Counted from the first letter of the stretch, positions 8,444 through 18,048 are shown. The stretch: DNA of 64,000 bases from SFDP01 sp051891855 (GCA_051891855.1 JBJFFP010000070.1:1-64000); one strand, 5' to 3'. Notes: generated by a model not told the origin, from the letters alone. Translations and numbers: made by a program.

Positions 8444-10210
8444 TTACATCTTTTCCGGAGATTCAAATCCCAATAAGTCAATGCAGGAGGTAAGGACATC
8501 CCGACAAAGAACCAGAAGTGCTATCCAGCCTGTCTTTTTTTCTTCATCCGGCTCATCCAGAATCCTGTTTTCATGGTAAAACTTATTGAAGGCATTGGAA
8601 AGATCATAAATATAGGCACAAATCTTATGTGGGGCAATTTCCTCAAAGGCTGCCTCCAGCATGGTATTGAATTTTACCATTTCCATTACCAGGCTCTTTT
8701 CACTGTCCCCGGTGGCTTCCCTAAGCTGTACCTGAGTCAGGTCTCCTCTCTGCTGCTGATATTTTCGCAAAATCGATTTGATTCTGGCCACGGTATACAG
8801 AATATAGGGGCCGGTATCTCCTTCAGAAGAGGTAAAGCGTTCAATATCGAAAATATAATCCTTAGATGCCTGGTTGGACAAATCACCGTACTTTACTGCC
8901 GCCAGAGCCACCTTATCCGCAGTTTCCCTTGCTTCATCTTCTGAAATTGCTCTGTTCTCGGTAATTTTCGTATACATCTTCTCACGGATTTCCGTAAGTA
9001 GGCTTTCCAGGCGCATTACGCCGCCCTCTCTGGTCTTAAAGGGTTTTCCATCCTTACCGTTCATTGTCCCAAAGCCAAGAAAGAACAGACCGGTGTCTTC
9101 CTTAACCAGCTTCGTCTTTCTTGCACAGCGGAATATCTGCTCAAAGTATAAATCCTGCCGTTTATCTACCACATAAATCATTCTGTCCGGCTGAAATTCT
9201 TCCATACGCTCCATAATCGTTGCCAGATCCGTAGTATTGTAAAGGGAAGCTCCATCGGATTTTAAAATCATACAGGGAGGAATCTCCTTGGTATCCGTTT
9301 CCTCCTTAACATCTACCACCAATGCCCCTTCACTTAAATGGGCGTAGCCTCCTTTTTTCAGGTAATCCACCATCACCGGAATTCGGTCATGAACATCGGA
9401 TTCGCCCTTCCACAGATCGAAATCCACCTTTAGGTTATTATAGTTTTTCTTTAAATCTGCCACAGAAACAGCTAGGATGTGTTTCCATAGTGCCCGGTAA
9501 CCCGGTACGCCGCTTTGCAGCTTAAAGGTGGCCTCCATAGCCTTTTCCTTATATACGGCATCTGTTTTAGATTTCCCGCTGGCGGTAGGGTAGATCTCCT
9601 CCAGCTCGCTGATGGTGAAGGGTGGTTCATCGGGATACTGTCCTGTATAGCCTTCATCAAAATAAATTAAGTCCGGCTGTCTTTCCTGTAATTCCGTAAT
9701 AATCAGTCCCATCTGAAGACCCCAGTCTCCCAGGTGAATGTCCCCGATGACCTTATGGCCCATGTAACGGCAGATTCGTTTCACGCTTTCCCCGATAATT
9801 GCCGAGCGAAGATGGCCTACATGCAGGGGCTTAGCCACGTTGGGGCCGCCATAGTCAATAATAATGGTCTGCGGACTCTTTGCTTCCTCCAGGCCATATT
9901 TCTCACTGCTTCGCATTCCCTGAAGATAGTCTTTTAAAAAGGTGGGATTGACTCTTAGATTTAAAAACCCGGGAGCCACTGCCTCCACAGAAGAAAACAC
10001 TTTGCTTTCCTTCAACTTGTCTGCTACCTGTGAGGCAATAACAAGGGGAGCCTTTTTATACTGCTTTGCTCCCGCCATAGCTCCGTTACACTGATATTCA
10101 CATAAATCCGGACGATTGGAAATCGTAACCTTTCCCAGCTTGGCATCATAGCCCGCTGCCGCAAAAGCGGTCTGCATTTCCTCCGAAATCAAGTCCAAAA
10201 TCTTTTTCAT
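8444..10210 (-). CDS. argS: Arginyl-tRNA synthetase
   Basis: Class I aminoacyl-tRNA synthetase charging tRNA-Arg. The HIGH signature appears as HVGH in GGPNVAKPLHVGHLRSA (about residues 121-138); the KMSKS loop is degenerate, as is usual for ArgS. An N-terminal Arg-tRNA-synthetase domain precedes the catalytic core and a DALR anticodon-binding domain ends the protein (ALLVLCRDVLTSCIDLLG). I choose the ATG at 10210 (588 residues), 5 bases after GGAGG, over the ATG 12 bases upstream, since that upstream ATG itself overlaps the ribosome binding site. First gene of an argS-pepD-permease unit; queH lies 66 bases upstream on the same strand. Confidence 0.95.
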   Translation of the reverse strand: MKKILDLISEEMQTAFAAAGYDAKLGKVTISNRPDLCEYQCNGAMAGAKQYKKAPLVIASQVADKLKESKVFSSVEAVAPGFLNLRVNPTFLKDYLQGMRSSEKYGLEEAKSPQTIIIDYGGPNVAKPLHVGHLRSAIIGESVKRICRYMGHKVIGDIHLGDWGLQMGLIITELQERQPDLIYFDEGYTGQYPDEPPFTISELEEIYPTASGKSKTDAVYKEKAMEATFKLQSGVPGYRALWKHILAVSVADLKKNYNNLKVDFDLWKGESDVHDRIPVMVDYLKKGGYAHLSEGALVVDVKEETDTKEIPPCMILKSDGASLYNTTDLATIMERMEEFQPDRMIYVVDKRQDLYFEQIFRCARKTKLVKEDTGLFFLGFGTMNGKDGKPFKTREGGVMRLESLLTEIREKMYTKITENRAISEDEARETADKVALAAVKYGDLSNQASKDYIFDIERFTSSEGDTGPYILYTVARIKSILRKYQQQRGDLTQVQLREATGDSEKSLVMEMVKFNTMLEAAFEEIAPHKICAYIYDLSNAFNKFYHENRILDEPDEEKKTGWIALLVLCRDVLTSCIDLLGFESPEKM

Positions 10211-10275
10211 TTTCTCCTCCATTATGGGGCCTGATTTACCCTCTTTTTCTCACTTTACATACTGGTTTTACTGTA

Positions 10276-10920
10276 TCATATTTTGTCTTCCTTGGAAAGG
10301 CTTTCCACCTTGGAAAAGATACATCCGCAGAAATTCTGGCGATAAAGATCGTATTTTTTTGAAAGCTGAATACTGTTCTTATAGCCATCCTTCTTTTTAA
10401 AGTCTGAGGGCAAAAAGGCTACCTCATATTTTTCCTCCAGGTGCTTTCCTATGGTGTTAATCTTTTCCGCGTTTTTAAGAGGGCTGATGGTCAGTGTAGT
10501 GGTAAAGAAATCATAACCCTCCTGCTTTGCCTTGGCTGCCGTTTTTTCCAGTCGAAGCTCATAGCAGCGAAAGCACCTCTCCCCACCTTCCGGGCATTTC
10601 TCCAGTCCTTTGGCTATGGTATAGAAGGCATCCGGCTCATATTCCTCCTCTATTATTCCTATGGGGAAAGTAGGGTTTTCCCGGTTCAAGGCGTCAATCA
10701 GCTTTTTTTGCTCTGCTGCCCGTTTTCGATATTCTTCCTGTTCGGAAATATTGGGATTATAATAATAGACCGTCAGCTGAAAAATTTCTTGTAAGGGAAC
10801 CAGCACACCACTGCTGCAGGGAGCACAGCAGCTATGGAGCAGGAGTCTCTTTCTCTCTCCGTTGAAGCTGTGAATTATTTTTTCCATTTCTTTATGATAT
10901 TGGGGTTTATTTTGATTCAT
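10276..10920 (-). CDS. queH: Epoxyqueuosine reductase QueH
   Basis: Non-B12 epoxyqueuosine reductase (formerly DUF208) that performs the last step of queuosine tRNA modification. 214 residues. It carries the vicinal Cys motif LLLHSCCAPCSS (C31, C32, C35), a second CFRCYEL pair and a C-terminal NFCGC motif, which together ligate the 4Fe-4S cluster and additional iron in characterised QueH. GGAGG precedes the ATG at 5 bases. No other queuosine genes are in the window. It may be cotranscribed with argS, though the gap leaves room for a promoter I could not define. Confidence 0.92.
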   Translation of the reverse strand: MNQNKPQYHKEMEKIIHSFNGERKRLLLHSCCAPCSSGVLVPLQEIFQLTVYYYNPNISEQEEYRKRAAEQKKLIDALNRENPTFPIGIIEEEYEPDAFYTIAKGLEKCPEGGERCFRCYELRLEKTAAKAKQEGYDFFTTTLTISPLKNAEKINTIGKHLEEKYEVAFLPSDFKKKDGYKNSIQLSKKYDLYRQNFCGCIFSKVESLSKEDKI

Positions 10921-11032
10921 TTTTCCTCCGTTTTTTCACTGCTTATCTGAAAGTATATTTTAACGAAGTAAGAGGATTCAGTCAATTCTTAATCCAGTTT
11001 GATTAAATGGATAAAACTTATCAACAAAACTA

Positions 11033-11061
11033 TTTACTTTTTCCTACCTATATGGTAGGAT
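11033..11061 (+). promoter_or_regulatory. Candidate promoter with palindromic operator for the NrdI-like gene
   Basis: A perfect inverted repeat, TCCTACC (11042-11048), TATAT, GGTAGGA (11054-11060), lies between a possible -35 TTTACT (11033-11038) and -10 TAGGAT (11056-11061) at 17-base spacing. The promoter match is moderate; the palindrome is exact and correctly placed for a repressor. It is not a NrdR box (no ACAC-AATATATT-GTGT pattern). The regulator is unknown. Confidence 0.5.
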
Positions 11062-11117
11062 TTAAATCGTACATCAAACAATACCGCCTCAATGGCGATA
11101 AAATGGAGGAAAATAAC

Positions 11118-11474
11118 ATGAATATTGTATATGCTTCAAGAAATGGGCATGTAGAGACTCTAATTAATAATCTGGGCATCACTGATGCATTAAAAATTGT
11201 AGAAGGTACTGAAAAGGTGGATGGCGATTTTGTCATTTTTACCTATACCGATGGTAAGGGAATCCTTCCCCCTAAGGTAAAAACCTTCCTGCAGAATAAT
11301 CCCGGGGTAAAGGCTGTAGTTTCCAGTGGAAACCTAGAACGTCATCCGGATACCTATAACTTTGCTGCTGATATTATTGCCCGGGAATATGGTGCAACAA
11401 TCATTGCCAAAATTGATGGTGCAGGAGACGACCATGATTTGGCAGAAATCAAAAAGGCATTAAATCTGGCTTAA
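11118..11474 (+). CDS. NrdI-like flavodoxin
   Basis: A 118-residue protein that resembles NrdI, the flavodoxin-like protein that oxidises the manganese cofactor of class Ib ribonucleotide reductase. Family-like features are the N-terminal beta strand and phosphate loop (MNIVYASRNGHVETL), a central VIFTYTDGKG segment that would contact FMN, and VVSSGNLERHPDTYNFAADII, matching the VIASGN...GDAY...A..II block of NrdI. A longer reading frame begins at 11007, but GGAGG at 11105-11109 lies 8 bases before the ATG at 11118, and the upstream extension has no family similarity. No nrdE or nrdF is nearby. It may act with a distant reductase or have another redox role. Monocistronic, with its own candidate promoter and terminator. 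Confidence 0.75.
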   Translation: MNIVYASRNGHVETLINNLGITDALKIVEGTEKVDGDFVIFTYTDGKGILPPKVKTFLQNNPGVKAVVSSGNLERHPDTYNFAADIIAREYGATIIAKIDGAGDDHDLAEIKKALNLA

Positions 11475-11493
11475 TGGCCTGAATATTATGAAC

Positions 11494-11544
11494 AAATCAG
11501 GGAGCTTACCAAAGGACTTACCAGTCACCGCTCCCTGATTTTTT
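11494..11544 (+). terminator. Terminator after the NrdI-like gene
   Basis: Stem AAATCAGGGAGC (11494-11505) pairs with GCTCCCTGATTT (11530-11541), 24-base loop, followed by a T run. The convergent pyrF ends 40 bases away and may also use this structure. Confidence 0.85.
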
Positions 11545-11579
11545 ATCTTACTGATCAGCTTTCCTTAAGTTCTCTTACT

Positions 11580-12506
11580 TTATTTTACCTGCAAAGCCGT
11601 CTGAATATCCTCACGCATATCGATTACTGCCTGCCTTGCCGCATCTGCAAAATGTTCCTCTCCCATATGGGCATATTCTTCCTGCTGATAAGCTGCAATA
11701 ATTCCCCGGGAAGAATTGACGATGGCCCCCAGACCATCCTCATTGAAGAAAGGAACCAGGTCAGCTCCTTTTCCGCCCTGGGCTCCATAGCCCGGCACCA
11801 GAATAAAGCTCTTTGGCATCAGCTCACGCAGTACCTTACCCATTTGGGGATAGGTTGCACCTACCACTGCACCCACATAGCTATAGGAGCTTCCCATACA
11901 GTCTGCCCCCCATTCCACTACCTTTTCAGCCACCCATTCATACAGGGGTCTTCCGTCAATGAGACGATCCTGAAATTCTCCGCTGCTGGGATTAGAGGTT
12001 TTTACCAGAATAAAGAGCCCCTTCCTTTCCTCCCTGCAAACCTTGATAAATGGCGTAATACTGTCAGAACCCATATAGGGAGCCAGTGTGGCAAAATCCT
12101 CATCAAAGCCATAGAAGCTGTTGCTTCCCACCCTGACTTTGCCTAAATGGCCTACGGCATAGGCTTCCGAGGTAGAGCCGATGTCACCTCTCTTAATATC
12201 ACCGATTACCACAAGTCCTTTTTCTTTACAGTATTCAATCGTCTTCTTATAGGTAATCAGTCCCGGAATCCCAAATTGCTCATACATGGCAATCTGGGGC
12301 TTTACTGCCGGAATCAAATCGTAAAAATGATCTACCAGTGTCTTATTATACTGCCAGATGGCCTCTGCCGCCCCCTCCAGCGTCTCCCCAAATTCAGCAA
12401 AGGCTGCTTTGGTAATGTGCGTTGGAATGAATTTCATCATTGGGTCCAAACCTACCACAATAGGCGCATTGGTTTTCTTAATATTAGCAATTAATTTATC
12501 AATCAT
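11580..12506 (-). CDS. pyrF: Orotidine 5'-phosphate decarboxylase
   Basis: Converts OMP to UMP, the last step of de novo UMP synthesis. 308 residues: this is the longer PyrF subfamily rather than the roughly 230-residue B. subtilis type. The catalytic signature DIKRGDIGST (Asp103, Lys105, Asp108) and N-terminal VVGLDP are clear; VPGYGAQGG near the C terminus binds phosphate. It is the third gene of a purL - TPR lipoprotein - pyrF unit, 19 bases after the lipoprotein gene. No other pyr genes are in the window. Confidence 0.95.
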   Translation of the reverse strand: MIDKLIANIKKTNAPIVVGLDPMMKFIPTHITKAAFAEFGETLEGAAEAIWQYNKTLVDHFYDLIPAVKPQIAMYEQFGIPGLITYKKTIEYCKEKGLVVIGDIKRGDIGSTSEAYAVGHLGKVRVGSNSFYGFDEDFATLAPYMGSDSITPFIKVCREERKGLFILVKTSNPSSGEFQDRLIDGRPLYEWVAEKVVEWGADCMGSSYSYVGAVVGATYPQMGKVLRELMPKSFILVPGYGAQGGKGADLVPFFNEDGLGAIVNSSRGIIAAYQQEEYAHMGEEHFADAARQAVIDMREDIQTALQVK

Positions 12507-12525
12507 AGTCTATCCTCCAAATTAC

Positions 12526-13578
12526 TTATCGGGACCTTAAAAACTCATACTCCCTTATGGCATCCTGATCATCGGGATAAAGCTGAAGATAATTCTTCAT
12601 TAAAACTCCGGCTTCCTCAAATTCTCCCAGGTATTCGTAGGCCACAATCTGATTAAATTTCAGTACCTGTGTCATGGACACTTCCCCCAGCTCCAATGCC
12701 CGGTTAAAGCACTCCAATGCCGTGTTGGCATCCCCTGACTGCAGCCTGCACATCCCCAGCCGATTTAAGATTGTCACGTCCTGACTGTTATCAGCTAGGT
12801 AATTGCTGTAAATACTGGCCGCATAATTATAGTCTCCCAGCTGCTCATAGGTCTGGCCTAAAAGCAGTGCAGTCTCACCGTCTTTGGCTCCCTTCTGAGA
12901 TTCCAGATAGCCTCTGGCGCTCTCATAGTCCTCCAGATAGTAGCTCAGCCTTCCCAATTCAAAATCTGACAGCTTTTCACCGGTATTGCCCATGGCAGAC
13001 TGAAGATATACCTTACCTTCATCCTTATAGCCGTTTTCCTTCATAGCCTGATAAATCTCAATTCTGAGATCATAGTCCTTAGGGGCAAGCTTAATGGCCT
13101 CATCAAAGTCCAGAGTGGCCTGCTTTAACTCCCCTTCCTCCAGATTCAAAATTCCTCTAAGATAATAGGCTTCTTTCTCCGGCCGCAGATTGAGAATAGC
13201 CGTATAAACCTCTTTTGCCCGAGAGAGCCATCCCATTTTATAATAGGCTGTTGCCAGATAATAGTTGGTGTCATAATCCCATTCATCGACAGCTGCATCA
13301 CTGTAGGTAAATGCCGTCAAAAACTCCTCCACAGCTTCCTCGTAACGGGTCAGTCCCAAAAGGGCTATCCCCTTTCCTCGGGCAATCTGTCGGGCATCCT
13401 CTCCCTGAGCCCCGGCTGTTTCAAAGCAGATTAGGGCATTTTCATATTCCAGTGCTTCAATGGCAGTAAAGCCCTGCTGAATATTTTCCTGCTTTTTTTG
13501 CAGTGAGCAGCCACTAATCCATATTCCCATCAGCAGTACGGTGCATAGAACCGCAAGCCTTTTCTTCTGCAACTTCAT
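12526..13578 (-). CDS. TPR-repeat lipoprotein
   Basis: A 350-residue exported protein: basic N terminus, hydrophobic stretch, lipobox ISGC with Cys24, then about eight helical-hairpin units of tetratricopeptide type covering the rest (for example YYLATAYYKMGWLSRAKEVYTAIL, here cited by its position about 110-133, and ILNRLGMCRLQSGDANTALE, about 275-294). Expected to sit on the outer face of the membrane as a protein-protein interaction scaffold. It lies 5 bases after purL and 19 before pyrF, an odd place between two nucleotide-synthesis enzymes. I do not recognise a specific function. Confidence 0.8.
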   Translation of the reverse strand: MKLQKKRLAVLCTVLLMGIWISGCSLQKKQENIQQGFTAIEALEYENALICFETAGAQGEDARQIARGKGIALLGLTRYEEAVEEFLTAFTYSDAAVDEWDYDTNYYLATAYYKMGWLSRAKEVYTAILNLRPEKEAYYLRGILNLEEGELKQATLDFDEAIKLAPKDYDLRIEIYQAMKENGYKDEGKVYLQSAMGNTGEKLSDFELGRLSYYLEDYESARGYLESQKGAKDGETALLLGQTYEQLGDYNYAASIYSNYLADNSQDVTILNRLGMCRLQSGDANTALECFNRALELGEVSMTQVLKFNQIVAYEYLGEFEEAGVLMKNYLQLYPDDQDAIREYEFLRSR

Positions 13579-13583
13579 TCTCC

Positions 13584-16500
13584 TTAATCCTTAAAATAAC
13601 TTACTCCTGATTCAAAAATCCCCAGATCCTGTTCCCCGTAGATATTGATTGCCACATTTCCATCTCTCCGCTCGGAATGGGCCATTTTGCCAAAGCATCT
13701 TCCATCCGGTGAAGTAATTCCTTCCACAGCCAGATAGGAACCATTAATATTCCATTCTTCATCCATGGAGATATTTCCCGTTGGATCTGCGTACTGGGTA
13801 GCCACCTGTCCTTTTGCAAACAGTCTGTCCAGCCATTCCCGGCTTGCCACAAAACGTCCTTCTCCATGGGAAGCGGGATTTACATACGTTTTGCCCAGCT
13901 CAGCCTTCATCAGCCAGGGAGACTTGTTGGACACTACCTTTGTATATACCATCTTGGAAATGTGTCGATTAATGGTATTATAGGTCAGTGTGGGAGAATC
14001 CGGATTCTGTCCGGTGATTTCTCCTCCCGGCACCAGTCCCAGCTTAATCAATGCCTGGAAGCCGTTGCAGATTCCCAAACAAAGGCCATCTCTTTGCCCA
14101 AGAAGATCGGTTACCGCTTCTTTGATCTTTTCGTTGCGGAAAGCCGTTGCAAAGAACTTGGCACTTCCGTCCGGCTCATCACCGGCGGAAAAGCCTCCGG
14201 GAAACATGATAATCTGTGCATTTCGGATTTCTTTTTCAAAAATCTCCACAGACTCTCTGATGTCCTCAGCCGTAAGATTCCTAAATACTTTTACCGATAC
14301 ATTGGCCCCTGCCCGGCTGAAGGCTTTTGCACTGTCATATTCGCAGTTTGTCCCCGGAAATACGGGAATGAACACATTGGGCCTTGCCAGTTTATTCTTA
14401 CAGACATAGATACTGTTTGCCCGATAAATCGGCGTGTCAACAGGCTCAGTACCGGGTTCTGCTTTTGTGGGGAAGACCTCCTCCAAGGGACGGCTCCACT
14501 CCTTAAGTGCCTCCTCCAAGGAAATCCGAACCGGTCCGCATGCAAATACCGGTTCTTCCGTCACCGTGCCAATCAGCTCATAATCTGCATCAATCAGATT
14601 CATCTTATCCCCATCTACCTCAGCTACAATATCACCCAGACCGTTTCTGAACAGGCTCTTTATCTCTGTTTCCTCTAAAAAGTTAACCCCCAGTCTATTA
14701 CCAAAGGCCATTTTACTGATTGCGGCAGCTGCCCCCTTACTGTCCACGGCATAGGCCGAAACGATGACCTTCTGACGAATCAGCCGGTGAATTTCTCCGT
14801 AAAGCTGCATAACCTTGGCATATACGGGTACATCAAAAGCATCCCTTTCCAGCTGAAACCAAACCAGTTTATTTCCGGGTGTCTTTAACTGAGGGGTAAT
14901 TATCTCTTCTTCCTTTGCCACATCTACAGCGAAGGATACCAGCGTAGGGGGAACATCAATCTGGTTAAAGGTTCCGGACATGCTGTCCTTTCCGCCTATG
15001 GAAGGAAGGCCGTAGCCCACCTGTGCATCAAAAGCACCTAAAAGAGCGGCAAAGGGCTGGCTCCATCGGGAAGGCTCATCCCACATTCTGCGGAAATATT
15101 CCTGGAAGGTAAAGCGGATTTTCCGGTAATCTCCACCGGCAGCAACGATTTTTGCCATGGATTCCGTAATGGCATAAATGGCACCATGATAAGGACTCCA
15201 GCTGGATAAATAGGGATCAAAGCCATAGCTCATCATGGTTACCGTATCCGTTTGCCCCTGCAATACGGGCAGCTTTGCCACCATCGTCTGAATCTCGGTC
15301 AGCTGGTATTTTCCGCCATAGGGCATCAATACACTGCCTGCACCGATGGAGGCGTCGAACATTTCCACCAGACCTTTTTGTGAGCAGACATTAAGGTCAG
15401 CCAGGTTCTTTAGCCAGGCCTTCTTCATTTCTCCGGCTTTCAGAGCTTCCTCTACCTCTTTTACCGCAATTCGATTCAGATAATTACTCTTCTCAGAGGG
15501 AATTTCCACCCTTACGGAAGTCTCCTGATGGGCACCGTTGGTGTCCAGAAAGGCTCTGGAAAGATTTACAATTTCCTTCCCTCTCCAGCTTAAAACCAGT
15601 CGGGGCTGGGCGGTAACCACCGCCACCGGAACGGCCTCCAGATTTTCCTCCTTCGCATAAGCTAAAAATTCGTCTGTATTGGCAGGATCAATTACCACCG
15701 CCATCCGCTCCTGAGACTCGGAAATGGCCAGCTCCGTTCCGTCCAGGCCGGCATATTTTTTCGGAACCTTATCCAGGTCTACCCGTAATCCCGCTGCCAG
15801 CTCTCCGATGGCAACGGATACACCTCCCGCACCGAAGTCATTGCATTTTTTAATCAGACGGCTTACCTCTTCTCTGCGGAAAAGCCGCTGAATCTTACGC
15901 TCAGTAGGTGCATTTCCTTTCTGCACCTCAGCACCGCAGGTCTCAATACTGGTCTCCGTATGTACCTTGGAGGAACCGGTGGCTCCACCGCAACCGTCAC
16001 GGCCTGTACGCCCACCCAACAAAATAATCACATCACCGGGGTCAGAGCTTTCCCTTATGACATTCTTTCGAGGGGCTGCTCCCATAACGGCACCGATTTC
16101 CATCCGTTTGGCCACATAATCAGGATGATAAATTTCTTTTACATATCCGGTTGCCAGACCGATTTGATTCCCGTAGGAGGAATAACCTGCGGCTGCACCC
16201 CGAACCAGCTTTTTCTGAGACAGCTTTCCCTTAATGGTATCCGCTACGGGAACGGTAGGATCTGCCGCTCCGGTAACCCTCATTGCCTGATAAACATACC
16301 CTCTTCCCGACAGGGGATCACGAATACAGCCGCCAAGACAGGTTGCCGCACCACCGAAAGGCTCTATTTCCGTAGGATGGTTGTGGGTTTCATTTTTGAA
16401 AAATACCAGCCACTCCTCTTTCACGGTTCCGCTGCCATAATCCATTTCCACGGGAACCACAATAGAGCAGGCGTTGATTTCCTCCGACTCCTCCAGGTCC

Positions 16501-17378
16501 TGAAGCTTCCCCTCTTTTTTCAGCTTACGCATAGCCATCAGAGCCAAATCCATAAGACAGATATACTTATCTTCTCTTCCGGCAAAAATTTCCTCTCTGG
16601 TATCCAGATAGCTTTGATAGGTGGTTTCCATGGGAGTACGGTAATATCCCTCATCAAATTCCACATTTTTCAGTTCTGTGGAAAATGTGGTATGACGGCA
16701 ATGATCGGACCAGTAGGTATCCAGCACCCGAATCTCCGTCATGGTGGGTTCCCGTCCTTCCTCTTCGGAAAAATACCGTCGTATATGCTCAAAATCCCTA
16801 AAGGTCATGGCCAGTCCCAAAGAATCATAAAGCCTCCTGAATTCACTCTCCTCCATGGTACAAAAGCCATCCAAAACAGCCACATCTGCCGGTTCCTCAT
16901 AATGCGTAAGCAGCGTTTGAGGCTTCTCCATATCCGTTTCTTTAGAATCCACCGGATTAATACAGTAACTCTTTATTTTCTCAAATTCCTCGTCCGTAAC
17001 GGCTCCTTCGATTATATAGGTGACGGCTGTCTTAATAACAGGATTTTCATCCTCCTTTAACAGCTGGATACACTGCAGGGCAGAGTCTGCTCTCTGATCA
17101 AACTGCCCCGGAAGATATTCCACGCCAAACACTCTCGCTCCCTGGGGGATATCCAGTTTTTCCCTATACAAAATATCTACCGGGGGTTCAGCAAAGATGC
17201 CCCGGCATGCAGCTTCAAAAATATCCTCGGAAATATTTTCCACATCATAGCGGATAAATTCCCTTACTCCCGTTACATGGCTAAGTCCCAGATAGCCTGC
17301 CAGCTCTCCCTTAAGCTCTCCGGCCTTAACGGCAAAGGGCTCCTTTTTTTCCACGTAAATTCGCTTCACGTTACTCAT
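13584..17378 (-). CDS. purL: Phosphoribosylformylglycinamidine synthase, single chain (PurL)
   Basis: Fourth step of purine synthesis: FGAR plus glutamine and ATP to FGAM. At 1,264 residues it is the fused form, with synthetase domains and a C-terminal glutaminase, unlike the PurS/PurQ/PurL trio of Bacillus. Visible: KNETHNHPTEIEPFGGAATC in the synthetase core, GGRTGRDGCGGATGSS, then from about residue 980 the class I glutaminase domain with nucleophile Cys in LGICNGFQALIKLG and the catalytic His/Glu in NPASHGEGRF. It is followed at 5 bases by the TPR lipoprotein gene. No purine riboswitch is evident in the 62-base gap upstream, so the promoter may lie before the TetR pair. Confidence 0.95.
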   Translation of the reverse strand: MSNVKRIYVEKKEPFAVKAGELKGELAGYLGLSHVTGVREFIRYDVENISEDIFEAACRGIFAEPPVDILYREKLDIPQGARVFGVEYLPGQFDQRADSALQCIQLLKEDENPVIKTAVTYIIEGAVTDEEFEKIKSYCINPVDSKETDMEKPQTLLTHYEEPADVAVLDGFCTMEESEFRRLYDSLGLAMTFRDFEHIRRYFSEEEGREPTMTEIRVLDTYWSDHCRHTTFSTELKNVEFDEGYYRTPMETTYQSYLDTREEIFAGREDKYICLMDLALMAMRKLKKEGKLQDLEESEEINACSIVVPVEMDYGSGTVKEEWLVFFKNETHNHPTEIEPFGGAATCLGGCIRDPLSGRGYVYQAMRVTGAADPTVPVADTIKGKLSQKKLVRGAAAGYSSYGNQIGLATGYVKEIYHPDYVAKRMEIGAVMGAAPRKNVIRESSDPGDVIILLGGRTGRDGCGGATGSSKVHTETSIETCGAEVQKGNAPTERKIQRLFRREEVSRLIKKCNDFGAGGVSVAIGELAAGLRVDLDKVPKKYAGLDGTELAISESQERMAVVIDPANTDEFLAYAKEENLEAVPVAVVTAQPRLVLSWRGKEIVNLSRAFLDTNGAHQETSVRVEIPSEKSNYLNRIAVKEVEEALKAGEMKKAWLKNLADLNVCSQKGLVEMFDASIGAGSVLMPYGGKYQLTEIQTMVAKLPVLQGQTDTVTMMSYGFDPYLSSWSPYHGAIYAITESMAKIVAAGGDYRKIRFTFQEYFRRMWDEPSRWSQPFAALLGAFDAQVGYGLPSIGGKDSMSGTFNQIDVPPTLVSFAVDVAKEEEIITPQLKTPGNKLVWFQLERDAFDVPVYAKVMQLYGEIHRLIRQKVIVSAYAVDSKGAAAAISKMAFGNRLGVNFLEETEIKSLFRNGLGDIVAEVDGDKMNLIDADYELIGTVTEEPVFACGPVRISLEEALKEWSRPLEEVFPTKAEPGTEPVDTPIYRANSIYVCKNKLARPNVFIPVFPGTNCEYDSAKAFSRAGANVSVKVFRNLTAEDIRESVEIFEKEIRNAQIIMFPGGFSAGDEPDGSAKFFATAFRNEKIKEAVTDLLGQRDGLCLGICNGFQALIKLGLVPGGEITGQNPDSPTLTYNTINRHISKMVYTKVVSNKSPWLMKAELGKTYVNPASHGEGRFVASREWLDRLFAKGQVATQYADPTGNISMDEEWNINGSYLAVEGITSPDGRCFGKMAHSERRDGNVAINIYGEQDLGIFESGVSYFKD

Positions 17379-17440
17379 GATCTGTCATCCTCACCTTCTG
17401 CTGCCACGGCAGCCTTAAATTACTTTGCTGTCCTGTCGGT

Positions 17441-18034
17441 TCAGCCTTCTTCCTCCAGAACAAGTCCTTCAATAATGTATAAAAGCTGTCTGTCTACACG
17501 TCCTTCTGAAAGTCCCATCGTCCGGGCACAAATCTTCATTCCCTCAATATGGTACATAATGCCGGCGGCTGCCGTCTTTGCATCCGGGCAGTAAAATTCT
17601 CCCCGCAAAGCTCCCTCCTCCAAAATTTTAGCCAGTACCATAACCGCGGTTTCAAACTGGCTTCTTAAAAAGTGTTCACTTTTTTTCTCCGGCTTATTGG
17701 CAAAAAAATATTCATAGGTTGCCACCAGAATATCCTCTTTTCTTCGTAAAATCTCTATCTTCTGTTCCTTTAGAAACAGCATCAGCAAATCTGCCATGGG
17801 CGACTCATCGCTGACTTCCTCCGATAATTCCTCCTCATCCTGTTCCGATTGATGGAGCAATATTTCCTTAAAAATTTCCTCCGTACTTCCAAAATACAGA
17901 TACAGTCCACCGCGGCTGATTTCACAGCTATCCACAATATCCTTCATGGTGACGTTCTTAAATCCCTTCTGGGCAAAAACACTTCTGGCCTTCTCCAAGA
18001 TGTGCATCCGCTTCTGTTCTGATTTTTCTCCCAT
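17441..18034 (-). CDS. TetR/AcrR family transcriptional regulator
   Basis: 197 residues with an N-terminal helix-turn-helix of TetR type: VFAQKGFKNVTMKDIVDSCE, then ISRGGLYLYFGSTEEIFKEI, roughly residues 18-57. The remaining helical domain would bind a ligand and dimerise; ligand unknown. It starts 14 bases after the small unknown gene at 18049, so the two are probably one transcript, and purL begins 62 bases downstream. No obvious target transporter is adjacent. GGGAG precedes the ATG at about 8 bases. Confidence 0.9.
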   Translation of the reverse strand: MGEKSEQKRMHILEKARSVFAQKGFKNVTMKDIVDSCEISRGGLYLYFGSTEEIFKEILLHQSEQDEEELSEEVSDESPMADLLMLFLKEQKIEILRRKEDILVATYEYFFANKPEKKSEHFLRSQFETAVMVLAKILEEGALRGEFYCPDAKTAAAGIMYHIEGMKICARTMGLSEGRVDRQLLYIIEGLVLEEEG

Positions 18035-18048
18035 TCTCTAATCTCCCA

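Noticed and set aside
11033..11061. NrdR box at the NrdI-like gene
   Set aside because: The palindrome does not match the ACAC-AATATATT-GTGT type consensus.
13866..14678. 270-codon plus-strand frame
   Set aside because: Antisense to the glutaminase half of purL, no start signal, no recognisable domain.
15960..17060. 366-codon open frame on the plus strand
   Set aside because: It is wholly antisense to purL, with no ribosome binding site and a Cys/His/Ile-heavy composition typical of a shadow frame.
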